Assembly: GCA_030220185.1 (NCBI GenBank)
Contig: JASPKZ010001233.1
Location: 124,001-188,000 of the forward strand
Source of the DNA: Diploptera punctata
Lineage: Eukaryota; Arthropoda; Insecta; Blattodea; Blaberidae
Direction of reading: 5' to 3'
DNA: 64,000 bases
Made by a program: the position numbers and the translations under genes
The notes under the pieces: model-generated
Database searches by the model: none
Told to the model about the DNA's origin: nothing
What the model saw: only the letters and a program-made list of their open reading frames with translations
Part shown: one piece after another, positions 1 through 9,394 of the stretch
Layout of the letters: each line of letters begins with the position of its first letter
Numbering within the stretch: the stretch's first letter is position 1

Positions 1-484
1 ATATTTAGGCCTATTTCTCACTATAAGAAAAAAGTTACTTTAGAATACAACCTTTCAGAAGTTACCTTACTTATACAAAATAATGCTTAGTGAAATGTTA
101 TCTTACCAGCAGTTTCTGAAAATCAGTAAATCTTCTTGAAGCACCAGAATATGCACTATACAGTAATAATTCACAAGATGACTGTCTACACCATAGTCTA
201 CACTTCTAAACAGAACAAGAGATGTCAACAAACTGGCACGCGCCTCCGTGTCCAGACCAGTGCCGGTGTTGTGGAAGACAGTGGCTCTATCTATACAAGA
301 GACCTTGAATATAACATACGTCATTCTTTCCTCCGGGCTGCACAGCTGAGATTCTCAAGGTGACTGCATCATCCATGACTTTTATCCACGGATCACCAGT
401 TCACTCGCAATTTCACTTATATACAAGGGTCTAGCACCCACAATTGCAGAAACTAACTTCCTGGAGACAATTTAGAAAATTCTT
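1..484. other. AT-rich sequence, nothing identified
   Basis: Short open frames on both strands overlap each other here and show no recognisable motif. I see no repeat-family signature and no gene. Confidence 0.5.
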
Positions 485-780
485 CTTCTTGATTACACAT
501 ATTTATGGCTTTATAAGTCATCATCATGAACTTGTTTAGGTTTAGGTCGTTCGTGCCTGTTCCTATGCGATATCAAGATGTAGTTGGTCAGTCCATCTTA
601 ATTTTGGTCTTCCTTTATCTCTAAGCCCTTTAGGTTGATACTGTAATGCTAATTTAGGAAAGAGAGAGGAGTGCATTCTTTGGATATGTTGTAACCAATT
701 GCTTTGATAATTCTGAACTTCTTTATCTATATTTTCAGCTTTATATGTAAAAGGTAAAGTAATCCCACTATAGGCCATAG
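485..780 (-). pseudogene. LINE 3' fragment, RTE-2-like C-terminus
   Basis: The minus-strand frame 563-778 reads NWLQHIQRM, then PKLALQYQPKG and GRPKLRWTDQL. This is the QHxxRM / GRPxxRW arrangement at the C-terminus of RTE-type LINE proteins, and it is closest to the copies at 30.5-32.2 kb. A short (tca)n run near 520 fits the usual trinucleotide 3' tail. Only the 3' end is present, so it is a dead 5'-truncated copy. Confidence 0.6.
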
Positions 781-850
781 GAGGGGTAGTAGGAGGTTAA
801 GGTTCCCACTTTTTCTAGACAATCGGTACAAGGACATGAAGGGTCTTACT
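775..850 (-). repeat. SINE-F tail fragment
   Basis: On the minus strand it reads GTGGGAACCTTAACCTCCTACTACC, matching the distal part of the SINE copies at 11687 and 54480. The tRNA-like head is missing. Confidence 0.5.
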
Positions 851-1395
851 GATGAGTGATCACTGTAGACCTCATTTTAGGCAAAAACTATATATTTTTT
901 GTTCCTGAAGAGAGAACTTAAAATGAAGTTGTATTTACACGTTTCATATATTTATATGATAAAAATGGTTGTCCTATAGCCTAAAAATGCCTAAATTGAC
1001 TTTAGATTCTATATTCCTAAAAGTCTTATATTTAATCACTAAATCAAATAAAACGTTTTTTTTTAATTCTGAGAATATAAACTGTCCATAAATTCCAATC
1101 ATGAGATATATTTAAAAAATTTAATTTACCGAAAATTATAATTGAAGAACGCAAAATTAATAAAATTATAATTGCTATTGCTAGCATTTCCACTATAAAT
1201 CACCTCTCTTCGCTCAGATCACAGTTCATTTCATTTCCTACCTAAGTGTTGGCCTACCCACTGGGAGATTTCCCTCTGGTATTCCTACAAGAAGTTTTTA
1301 TGACCTCCTCTTTCATTTCCTATTCATGGCATATATTCTTCCCATCTTACTCTGCGAGACTTAAGTATTCTTATTAAATCTGATTTCCCATACTT
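851..1395. other. AT-rich, nothing identified
   Basis: No ORF, hairpin or repeat-family match was recognised. Near 1200-1370 faint similarity to RTE-1 3' sequence (line-up of ACTGGGAGATTTCCCTCTGG) suggests an older degraded copy. Confidence 0.35.
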
Positions 1396-1396
1396 A

Positions 1397-1810
1397 CTTA
1401 CTCACTGGAACTATCGAACCCTTAGGTTCATGGCGGCGCTTACATAAGCTCTCCATACATCCCTATCCTGAGCTAATGTTTTCCAATCATTCCCTGTATA
1501 ATCTACTTCCCTCAAATCATTGTTAATGTTATTCTCCCACCTCATTCTTGGTCTACCAACTGGGCGTTTTCCTTCTGGCTTTCCTACAAGAAGCTACCAT
1601 GCAAGTCTTTCATTCCCCATACGTGCAACATGTCCTGCCCATCGCAATCTACGAGACTTAACTGTTCTTACTATATCTGGCTTTCTATAAAGACCGTCTG
1701 ATTTCCCATAAAGATCATAATAGGCTACCTCATTGTTATGTACTTTTATCAATTCACCTGACTGTTCATCTTTCTTTGATCCATACATTTTCCTACTTAT
1801 TCTCCAGTCC
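1397..1810 (-). pseudogene. RTE-1 LINE 3' fragment (copy A)
   Basis: Minus-strand sequence encodes SRRLRWAGHVARMGNERLAW and the following GRPRMRWENN region of the RTE-1 C-terminus, with frame breaks. The 3' end at about 1397 has a TTAC-type tail. The copy is truncated within the C-terminal domain and has no reverse transcriptase core. Confidence 0.75.
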
Positions 1811-1899
1811 AGGGATTGGGCAATACGGCCTGTTCCGGTTTCAAAACATGCATGACCATAATTTATTTGGTCTTTATTTGGCCTATAGGCCTAATAGGA

Positions 1900-2200
1900 C
1901 ACTATTCTTGGGATCCTCTCTTCCGGCATTTTATCAACATGCTGTGTCCATTTATTTCTATAGTTTATATATATTTTTTCTTCCAAATAATTTATTTCTA
2001 CCTCTTCCATATTTATTTTTTATTTGATATTTTAAGTAGAAGGGTAGGGACCTACATACTTTTACTGTTCTTAAAAATGACATTTCGATCACCTGTAACT
2101 TGTTTTTGTCAGCTTTCCTCAATGTCCACATTTCAGATCCATCAATGAAAGCAGCCACGACCATTTCTTTGTAGAACTTTATTCGTGTTTCATTACTAGT
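1900..2200 (-). pseudogene. LINE RT C-terminal fragment, separate lineage
   Basis: The minus frame 1958-2164 contains FIDGSEMWTLRKADKNKL followed by EMSFLRTVKVC. This corresponds to the YGSExWTL / AEMRFLR segment that follows the palm in RTE-type LINEs. It differs from RTE-1 and RTE-2, so it is another lineage. It is short and broken. Confidence 0.55.
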
Positions 2201-2412
2201 AGGCCTATTACTTTTTTAGGCTTCTGTTTATTTGACTACATATTTGTTGGTAGATGGCCAATTTATCTTTAAAATCATTTTCATGTTTATAACTCACATA
2301 TGTTCCTAAACATTTAAAACCCATGACTTATTCTAATACTATTAATTACATTTACCTTGGAAGGCCATTGTTTTTGCTTTATTTGTCAAAATTAAAAAAA
2401 AATATTCAGTTT

Positions 2413-3103
2413 AATTTACTTACTTACTTACTTACTTACTCACTGGCACTATCGAACCCGTAGGTTCATGGCCGCGCGGACATAAGCTCTCCATACAACC
2501 CTATCCTCAGCTAATGCTTTCCAATCATTCCCTGTATAATCTACTTCCCTCAAATCATAGTTAATGTTATTCTCCCACCTCATTCTTGGTCTACCAACTG
2601 GGCGTTTTCCCTCTGGCTTTCCTACAAGAAGCTTCCATGCACATCTTTCATTCCCCATATGTGCAACATGTCCTGCCCATCGCAGTCTATGATACTTAAC
2701 TGTTCTTATTATATTTGGCTTTCTATAAAGACCATGTAGTTAATTGTTATGTAGTCTTCTCCATTCACCTGTCTGTTCATCTCTCTTTGGTCCAAAAATT
2801 TTCCTTATTCTCGAATACTCGTAATCTCCTTTCTTCCCTTAAAGTAAGAGTCCATGTTTCGCACCCATATAATATAACTGGTAGAATAATAGTTTTATAT
2901 ATTTTCAATTTAACGTTTTTTGAAAGGAGTTGGGACATCAAGAGTCTCTGCAATGCATAATAGCACGCATTTCCAGAATTGAGCCTATGTTTAATTTCCT
3001 TGTGCATCTCATTCCTATTTGTGATTATTGTTCCTAGGTATTTGAATTCAGCCACTTCCTCAAAATTTCCCTCATTTGTCATTAGCTGTCCATTTCCATA
3101 ATA
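2413..3103 (-). pseudogene. RTE-1 copy B, RT thumb and C-terminal region
   Basis: Minus-strand frames 2777-3148 and 2449-2658 give LMTNEGNFEEVAEFKYLGT, LPVILYGCETWTL, and then ERCAWKLLVGKPEGKRPVGR with the final LRVR and stop. These are the post-palm and C-terminal segments of the LINE polyprotein. Two frames are needed, so there is at least one frameshift near 2760-2800. The 5' side is cut by the transposon at 3104. Confidence 0.8.
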
Positions 3104-3105
3104 TA

Positions 3106-3146
3106 GGGTAAGATGGTACAACTTCGAACATGGTACAATTCCGAAC
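3106..3146. repeat. Left terminal inverted repeat and subterminal motif
   Basis: The TIR holds GGTACAACTTCGAAC at 3115-3129 and is followed at once by a second copy, GGTACAATTCCGAAC (3132-3146). Further copies lie at 3505-3519 and 3528-3542. They are candidate transposase-binding sites. Confidence 0.8.
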
Positions 3147-3300
3147 AAGCTAAGCTTTGGTTATATTTTTTTGTGTTAAACTGTTTGCAACACTGAGTTG
3201 GATGTATGGCTAGGAAGAGTGAACATTTGTGAGTTTCTCTGTAATAAAGTGTTCTGAAAAGTGCTTCAGTTACCTGAATTAAACTTAATTTTATGTAAAG

Positions 3301-3584
3301 GTAAGTGTTTTATCTTCCAGGAATTCGGTGGTATGTAACATAATACGAAATAATTCGTTTGGCTACAACTTAATTTTCTAAACAATGAATATATTTTTTT
3401 TTACCAGTTGTTGGTGTCATTCTTGAGGAACATTTATACTTAACTAAGCCTGACATCTGTGAGTCCCGAGCAGAACTACGTGCTCATTAAAAAATCATAG
3501 TAAAAGTACAATTTCGAACAGTAATTCGGTACTATTCCGAACACTTATTAATCAGGTAATTTAGTATCAATTTTCATTTTGCAG
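3301..3584 (+). other. Putative 5' UTR intron of the transposase gene
   Basis: A strong donor (AAAG then GTAAGTGTT) lies at 3301. A pyrimidine-rich acceptor (TTTTCATTTTGCAG) ends at 3584, directly before the ATG at 3585. Splicing would join a short noncoding exon to the start codon and remove two of the four left subterminal repeats from the mRNA. It is inferred from splice consensus only. Confidence 0.5.
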
Positions 3585-5402
3585 ATGCCGCGCAAGTTAA
3601 AAGAAAGAAAGGTACACTTAAAATGGAATCCATCTGTTCTTCAAACTGCAATGGAAAGTGTAATTTCGGGCGATGTATCTTTGAGAGGTGCATCTGAGCT
3701 ATTTAAAATTCCACTCAGCACTTTGCATGATAGGGTGAGAAAAGAAAAGGATAGGCAACTTGGTCTTAATACGCCTCCTATTGTTAAAATTGGGCACTCG
3801 ACTGTATTGTCCTTGGAAATAGAAAACTCTTTGGTTGATAGGCTGCTGGCTCTAGAAAGGAAAGGTCTAGGCTTAACTGCTCTTCAGGTGAGGCGTGCTG
3901 CATACGATATTGCTGAAAGTACTGGAATCGGACATCCTTGGAATCCAGAGAATAAAGTGGCTGGAATAGATTGGTTTCGGGTCTTTTTGAAGAGGCATAG
4001 AAATATAAGTTTGAGAAAACCGGAAGGGTTGCCTCGAGCCAGAGCTGCAGGTTTAAACCAGAAGGAAGTGAAAAATTACTTCAGCAATTTAAGAACAGTT
4101 ATGTCAGATTTTGAATTGTTTGACAAACCTCAATATCTGTACAACGTTGATGCAAGTGGTATTCCTCTAAACAACAGGCCACTTAAAATTGTCAGTGAGA
4201 AAGGTAAACGAGAAGTTGTATGTCTGACAAATGTTGAAAGAGGAGAAAACGTGACAGTTGTCGCCTGTTTCTCTGCATCAGGATCGTATGTTCCACCTAT
4301 GATCATCTTTAAAGGGGCAAGGAAGAAGCAGGAATTTGCCGATGGATTGCCAGCATGCAGTGTTGTAGAAATGAGTGACTCGGGTTACATTAATGAAGAA
4401 CTTTTCTTAAAATGGCTGGAACATTTCAATAAATTTAAGATTCCAGGAAGAGTTTTACTCATAATGGACAACCATTGTAGCCAGATAAGTCTCCAAGCTT
4501 TGGAATTTTGCCAAAGAAATCAAATTGAGTTGCTAGAATTGCCGCCTCACAGCACCCATGTATTACAGCCGTTGGACAGAACCTTTTTCAAGAGCCTGAA
4601 AGCCCATTACCATCGCAAGGCAACAGAGTGGATGCAACGTAATCCCACTCAAACACTGTCCAAAGTTAGATTCAACCCCATATTCTGCGAGGCATTCAAT
4701 ACAGCAGCCACGGTAGCTTGTGCAGTAAAGGGCTTTGCTTGCACAGGAATCATGCCGTTCTCCGAAGATATTGTGCCACTGGAAAAACTTTCTCCAGCAG
4801 TTCTTTTTGAAACAGCTTCTCCTGAAGACATCCCTTGCAACTTCGGACACAGCAGAAGCAACGAGGAAAAACATGACAACTCAAAGATTATTGAACCCCC
4901 AAATTTCGGAGCTATTGGCAGTGAGACTCCATCGACTGTACCAAATTCCACAAATTGTAAGACTTCACCAGAAATTGTTCACCAAATTCTTCCCACACCT
5001 GAAAATCAGAAAAAGTTTTTACGCAAAAGAAAGTGTCTTAGTTCAGTTCACCTCACATCACCACAACACATTGCAGACCTCCGTGCCATGAAGAAATTGT
5101 TTAAAGACAGTTCAAATAAGAAAACCAGTGAATGCAAGAGTAAAAAAGAGAGAAAAGTATCTCTCTCATCACCATCAAAGGAAGATGAATGCGGTTTCTG
5201 TTTCAGGAACTATTACAGTGTAGAATCTGTTTTGAAAGGCGATTGGATCAGATGTCAAACTTGTAATTTTTGGTATCATGAAGAATGTGTGATTGCTAAA
5301 GGGAAAAAACAATTTATTTGTGGCAAATGTAAGTCATCGAAATTGTACCATGCTCTGTTCATAATAGTACCTACTGTAGTACATTTTCGAACAATTTCAT
5401 AA
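3585..5402 (+). CDS. Pogo/Tigger-type DDD transposase with C-terminal PHD finger
   Basis: The 605-residue frame has no internal stop. I chose the ATG at 3585 (MPRKLKERK) because it follows a splice-acceptor-like tract; an upstream in-frame TTG is not needed. Residues about 10-56 form a pipsqueak-type helix-turn-helix (LRGASELFKIPLSTLHDRVR). About 75-150 looks like the second, CENP-B-type DNA-binding unit (WFRVFLKRHRNISLRKPEG). The catalytic domain follows, with carboxylates at D189 (YNVDASGIPL), D295 (LIMDNHCSQIS) and D331 (LQPLDRTFF). The D295-D331 spacing gives DD35D. A basic, Ser-rich linker leads to a C4HC3 zinc finger at about 536-582 (CGFC, CQTC, WYHEEC, CGKC). The family cuts and pastes DNA at TA sites in the nucleus. 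A C-terminal PHD finger is unusual and could bind histone tails. Domestication is less likely because the element ends are intact. Confidence 0.93.
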   Translation: MPRKLKERKVHLKWNPSVLQTAMESVISGDVSLRGASELFKIPLSTLHDRVRKEKDRQLGLNTPPIVKIGHSTVLSLEIENSLVDRLLALERKGLGLTALQVRRAAYDIAESTGIGHPWNPENKVAGIDWFRVFLKRHRNISLRKPEGLPRARAAGLNQKEVKNYFSNLRTVMSDFELFDKPQYLYNVDASGIPLNNRPLKIVSEKGKREVVCLTNVERGENVTVVACFSASGSYVPPMIIFKGARKKQEFADGLPACSVVEMSDSGYINEELFLKWLEHFNKFKIPGRVLLIMDNHCSQISLQALEFCQRNQIELLELPPHSTHVLQPLDRTFFKSLKAHYHRKATEWMQRNPTQTLSKVRFNPIFCEAFNTAATVACAVKGFACTGIMPFSEDIVPLEKLSPAVLFETASPEDIPCNFGHSRSNEEKHDNSKIIEPPNFGAIGSETPSTVPNSTNCKTSPEIVHQILPTPENQKKFLRKRKCLSSVHLTSPQHIADLRAMKKLFKDSSNKKTSECKSKKERKVSLSSPSKEDECGFCFRNYYSVESVLKGDWIRCQTCNFWYHEECVIAKGKKQFICGKCKSSKLYHALFIIVPTVVHFRTIS

Positions 5403-5494
5403 AACTAGAAAAACAATATTTTCTTAGCCACAGTTATCCGTTTATTGTTTAAATTCACGTGGTTACTAAAGAGGATAGGTGGCCTTGTGTACAT

Positions 5495-5500
5495 AATAAA
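5495..5500 (+). terminator. Polyadenylation signal for the transposase gene
   Basis: AATAAA lies 93 bases after the stop codon and before the right terminal repeat, so the transcript could end within the transposon. Confidence 0.55.
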
Positions 5501-5553
5501 ATTGTAACATTTGGTGGAATATTCTATGCAGAAATATTAAAAATGTCTTAGGT

Positions 5554-5577
5554 GTTCGAAAATGTACCACTCTACCC
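5554..5577. repeat. Right terminal inverted repeat
   Basis: It contains the inverted subterminal motif GTTCGAAAATGTACC (5554-5568) and ends CTCTACCC next to the TA duplication. Another direct motif copy, AGTACATTTTCGAAC (5378-5392), overlaps the last codons of the transposase. Confidence 0.8.
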
Positions 5578-6745
5578 TAATGTATTTCTACGTGTGACCA
5601 TATATTTAGTTTTATTGATATTTACTTCCAGTCCTAATTCTTTAGTGTTACTCAATAATGTGTGTATGTCGTCCCTTAATATCTCCTCGCTATCGGCCAA
5701 TAGTACAACATCATCAGCATAAACTAACAGCTTATTAATACCATTCAGTTGTAAGCCTTCCTCATTCTCTAAAGATTTAATGGCATGCTCTAGTACAAAA
5801 TTAAATACGAGTAGTAGAGGAGATACTGCATCTCCTTGCTTCAACCCATTCTGGATTTCAAAAGTGTCTGAAAAACTGTTTCCCTACACGCACCCTACTC
5901 TTTGTGCCATTTAGACACATTCGTATAAGTCTAACTAACTTTTTAGGAATTCCGAACTTCAGCAGGATACTATATAACTTCTCCCTCTTAATTGAATCAT
6001 ATGCTTTTTTGAAGTCTACGTATAGTTGATGTACAGTACCATTATATTCCCCATTTCTTTTCTAAAATCTGTCTTAGACTAAGAATCTGATCTGTTCTAG
6101 ACCTGTTTCTTCTAAATCCACATTGATGATCTCCTAGAATGTCATCAACATAGGGAGTATGTCTGCTTACTAATATATTTGTTAGAATTTTTTTACGAAG
6201 TTGAAAGTAATGAGATGCCCCTGTAGTTGTTGCAATCAGTTTTATCTCCTTTTTTATAAATTGGTACGATAATTGATTCTTTCCATTCATCTGGAAGATC
6301 TTCTTTTTCCCAAATCATACTAAGCAACCAGCGTATTTTGCCCATGAATTTTTCTCCCCCTTATTTTATCAGTTCTGCTGGGATCTCATCTGAACCTGAT
6401 GCTTTATACATGTTCAATTTTTCAATCGCCATTTCAACCTCTAATGCACTTGGTTCTTTTTTTTTTCAACCTCTAATGCACTTGGTTCTGCGACTACCAT
6501 TTCTGCTGTCTGTAAATGATCCTCCTCAATGTCCTGTTCTGTATGTACATTTAATAGCTGATTAAAGCAATTTTTCCATCTATTTAATATACTCCTGGAA
6601 TCTGCAATCATATCCCCATTTTCATTCCGAATTATGTTTGTTCTAGCCTGAAACCCTTTCTTCTCTATACTAATTCCCTGATATAATTCTCTAATGTTCC
6701 TATTTTTTGCGTTCATTTCAAGGTCATTAATTTTCTCTCTCAAAT
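5578..6745 (-). pseudogene. RTE-1 copy B reverse transcriptase domain
   Basis: On the minus strand, 5572-5844 reads MKQGDAVSPLLLVFNFVLEH and NKLLVYADDVVLLADSEEIL, the RT motif 4 and the YADD catalytic motif 5. Upstream frames give DDILGDHQCGFRRNRS (6042-6290) and MREKINDLEMNAKNRNIREL (6441-6743). Several frameshifts separate them. A 26-base direct duplication around a T-run (6450-6490, CAACCTCTAATGCACTTGG twice) is local damage. The protein would prime cDNA synthesis at nicked target DNA, but this copy cannot make it. Confidence 0.85.
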
Positions 6746-7190
6746 ATTCCCTCTTTTTTACTCTTTAGTAACTTGGTGGTTTCCTGTCTAATACTACCCA
6801 ATTGCTCTAAATTTACCTCATTTTGCTTGTGTAACCATTTCATTTTTGCTAGCTTTCTTTTCTTTACAATGTCGGCACATTCATCATCAAACCGTTTCTT
6901 GTTTTGCCTCTTTTTTAAACAACCAATGCTTTCTGATGCTGACAATTTAATAGTCTCTCTTATAGCCTTCCATTCTTTATTTATATCAGTTTCTTCTTCG
7001 TTTGCCACATTGCCATCTGAAGATTGCAGTACTTCAAATCTATTAGCAATTTTGATTTGGTATTCTTGCCGCATTTCATCATTTTTCAAGTATTTTAATT
7101 CAAATTTTACAGAATCATCTTTAGCGTTTGTTCCTCTCATTAGCGATAGCCGTTGTCTGATTTTCACTCTTACCAGATGATGATCCGAAT
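6727..7190 (-). pseudogene. RTE-1 copy B linker between endonuclease and RT
   Basis: The minus frame 6727-7167 is 146 residues, lysine-rich and probably helical (EEETDINKEWKAIRETIKLS, KKRQNKKRFDDECADIVKKR). This WKAIRE...KKxxNKxRFDDEC pattern is typical of the segment linking endonuclease and RT in RTE-type LINEs. It is the best preserved stretch of the 5' half. Confidence 0.8.
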
Positions 7191-7850
7191 TGCAGTCTGT
7201 CCCCCTAACTGATCTAACATCGATGATGCTACTGTGCCAGCGTTTGTCTACTAATACATGATCTATTTGGTTCCGATTTTCGCCATCTGGAGACGTCCAG
7301 GTGTATTTATGAATATCCTTGTGCTGAAATGTTGTGCTCTTAACAATGAGATTCTTTGATGTGGCGAAGGTGACTAATCTAATCCCATTGTCGTTACTAT
7401 CTTCATGAAGACTGAGTTTGCCTATTGTTGGTTTGAATATTAAAATCTCCTAAGACAATTTTCATATGATATCGTGAAAGGCTATCAAATAAGCATTCTA
7501 ATTCTTCATAGAACTCATCCTTGATCTTGTCATCTTTATCTTCTGTGGGGGCATGTACATTTACAATTATAAAATCATGTCGTTTACCCTTTAGAATTAT
7601 GCATGATATCCTATCACTAACAAACTTAATATCTCGGATAGCGGATAGGATCCTCCTTCTGACTAAAAAACCCGTTCCAAATGCAGGTCTTTCTGCACCC
7701 CCGTAGTATAATGCAAAGCTTCCTGATTCCTGACTACCTTCTCCTGGCCACCTAACTTCCTGTAAAGCGACTTATCCAAGGGCGATTTATCTAATTCCCG
7801 CGTTAATATCTCTAGTGCCCCGCTATTGTATAAGTCCTAACATTCCATGT
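7180..7850 (-). pseudogene. RTE-1 copy B AP-like endonuclease
   Basis: Reading on the minus strand across frames gives NVHAPTEDKDDKIKDEF, then KIVLGDFNI, YTWTSPDGENRNQIDHVLVD and TDCNSDHHLV. These are the conserved HAPTE, GDFN, DHVLV and SDHxLV motifs of exonuclease-endonuclease-phosphatase folds in LINEs, which nick the target. The motifs sit in at least three frames, so the domain is dead. Confidence 0.85.
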
Positions 7851-8173
7851 TCCTAGGAACATGTCCCTGTGTTTGAGCCTTTGGCATGGGTTCCCTGAGG
7901 TAGTCCCCGCCCGGAGAACCGAATGGGGGACTATTTGACCTCCGGAAAATTTTACCCCAGTAGAACCCATGTCCGCATTTCTTGACGGTTGTATTTTTAC
8001 GGTGAAATATCGTCACTCTTTCGACCAAGGTACTTTTTTCGTCTGGCTTATCACCTTCGACCAGTCCGGCATGGGTAACCCTATCGGCAGCAATGCTACC
8101 GCCGGCATAGCTCTCCGGATCATTTAAGCACGCAAGCCATTCCACCACGACAAGGTAAAGATATCATGGAGGG
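7837..8173 (-). other. RTE-1 5' leader
   Basis: The minus strand starts near CTTGTCGTGGTGGAATGGC and carries a 103-codon open frame (7837-8148) that ends just before the endonuclease. It is more GC-rich than its surroundings. The frame has no domain I recognise, and 5' UTR with promoter activity is as likely as coding sequence. Confidence 0.5.
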
Positions 8174-8270
8174 ATTCAGTTTTCTTTTTTTTATCTGGTC
8201 ATTCGCAAAAAGCTTCGTCTTAAGCGTAAGATCTGGTGCAATACAAATAACTATCTAACAAACTCACTAA

Positions 8271-9062
8271 CAATAGTGAACGCGTAGGTTCTTGGGCGCG
8301 CGGACATAAGCTCTCCATACATTCTTATCCTGAGCTAATGTTTTCCAATCATCCCCTGTATAATCTTACTTCCTTCAAATCATAGTTAATGTTAATCTCC
8401 CATCTCATTCTTAGTCTACAGACTGAGTGTTTTCCCTCTGGTTTTTCTACAAGAAGCTTCCATGCACCTCTTTAATGTCCCATTCATGCCACATGTCGTG
8501 CTCATCGCTATCTGCAAGACTTAACTGTTCTTATTATATCTGGCTTCCTATAAATACCATATACAGTAGCTCACTGTTATGAAGTGGTCTGCATTCACCT
8601 GTCTATTCATCACTCTTTGATCCAAAAAAGTCCAAAGAACTTTATTCTCAAATATTCGTCCCTTAAAGTAAGAGTCCATGTTTGCATCCATATAATAACT
8701 GGGAGAATAGGAAACATAGTGGAAGTGTGCAATAACGCATTAAATACCATGAAGGACAAAATAAATTGATGAATTTGCATTTATATATTTTCAGTTTAAC
8801 ATTTTTGAAAGGAGTTTGGACGACAAGAGTACCTGTAATGGATAATACAATGCATTTTCTGGAATTGAGCCTATGTTTAATTTCTTTGTGCATTTCATTC
8901 CTATATGTTCCTAGGTATTTGAATCCAGCCACTTCTTCAAAATTTCCCTCATTTGTCATTAGCTGTCCATTTCCAATTTAAAATGTATTTATATGTGTGA
9001 ACACATATTTAGCTTTATTGATGTTTATTTCGAGTTTCAATTTCTTAGTGTTAATCAATAGA
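8271..9062 (-). pseudogene. RTE-1 LINE 3' fragment (copy C)
   Basis: This is a degraded copy of the RT end and C-terminus. The minus strand includes LMTNEGNFEEVAGFKYLGT (bases near 8900) and remnants of the GRPRMRW region near 8400. It contains small deletions and an insertion near 8705-8765. It lies just upstream of copy B's 5' end in the same orientation, but it is a separate insertion, more decayed than copies B and G. Confidence 0.75.
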
Positions 9063-9394
9063 GTACGCTTGTTGATCCTATTATCTCACACATGTTTAAT
9101 CTACCGATTTTAATTGATGGTATAACGCACAGTGTTCACTTCTACGATTAACACAGTGAATGTGAGCCAGCAGCTGGATGGCAAGCCAAGTGTACGCACA
9201 CTTTTAGCGCCAAATCTTTAAATGTAGTTTTATTATTAAATGAAATGTAAACGCCATCAGTCCTATCAGAGATCCTATGTTTTGCAACAAACGGGTTTGA
9301 AATTGAATATTCATAAATGTAATGTAAGTTTTGGATCATACAGCCAAATGTTCCCGCTCTTAGATTGCTGATCCATAACTATCAAACAAAGAAA
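9063..9394. other. Nothing identified
   Basis: I see no coding pattern or repeat-family match. Confidence 0.4.

Larger units (their letters stand above)
3106..5577 (+). mobile_element. Complete pogo/Tigger-like DNA transposon with PHD-tailed transposase
   Basis: The element is bounded by imperfect terminal inverted repeats of 23 bp: left starts GGGTAAGATGGTACAAC and right, reverse-complemented, starts GGGTAGAGTGGTACATT (18 of 23 match). TA dinucleotides at 3104-3105 and 5578-5579 are the target duplication, as expected for the Tc1/mariner/pogo superfamily. The host LINE reads CATAATA before and ATGTATTTCTACG after. Copy G has this junction intact near 43078, so the insertion point is exact. 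Length is 2472 bp. One long ORF fills the right three quarters. Conserved ends, the target duplication and an unbroken ORF suggest a fairly recent insertion, younger than its broken LINE host. Confidence 0.95.
2413..8173 (-). mobile_element. Near full-length RTE-1 LINE (copy B), split by a transposon
   Basis: Read on the minus strand, this runs from a GC-rich 5' leader (about 8173-7850) through an AP-type endonuclease (about 7840-7180), a linker, the reverse transcriptase (about 6740-5580, resuming at 3103) and the RRLRWAGHVARM-type C-terminus, ending in a TTAC microsatellite tail at 2413-2445. Without the 2.47-kb insertion it is about 3.3 kb, the usual RTE size. The 5' leader motif CTTGTCGTGGTGGA is one I associate with complete RTE copies. 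ATTCAGTTT occurs at 2404-2412 and again at 8174-8182 and could be the target duplication. Frameshifts and stops make it non-coding. Copy G (42389) gives the uninterrupted reference for the insertion site. Confidence 0.85.

Noticed and set aside
4563..4951. Open frames antisense to the transposase
   Set aside because: They overlap a well-supported coding frame, have no motif of their own and mirror its codon structure.
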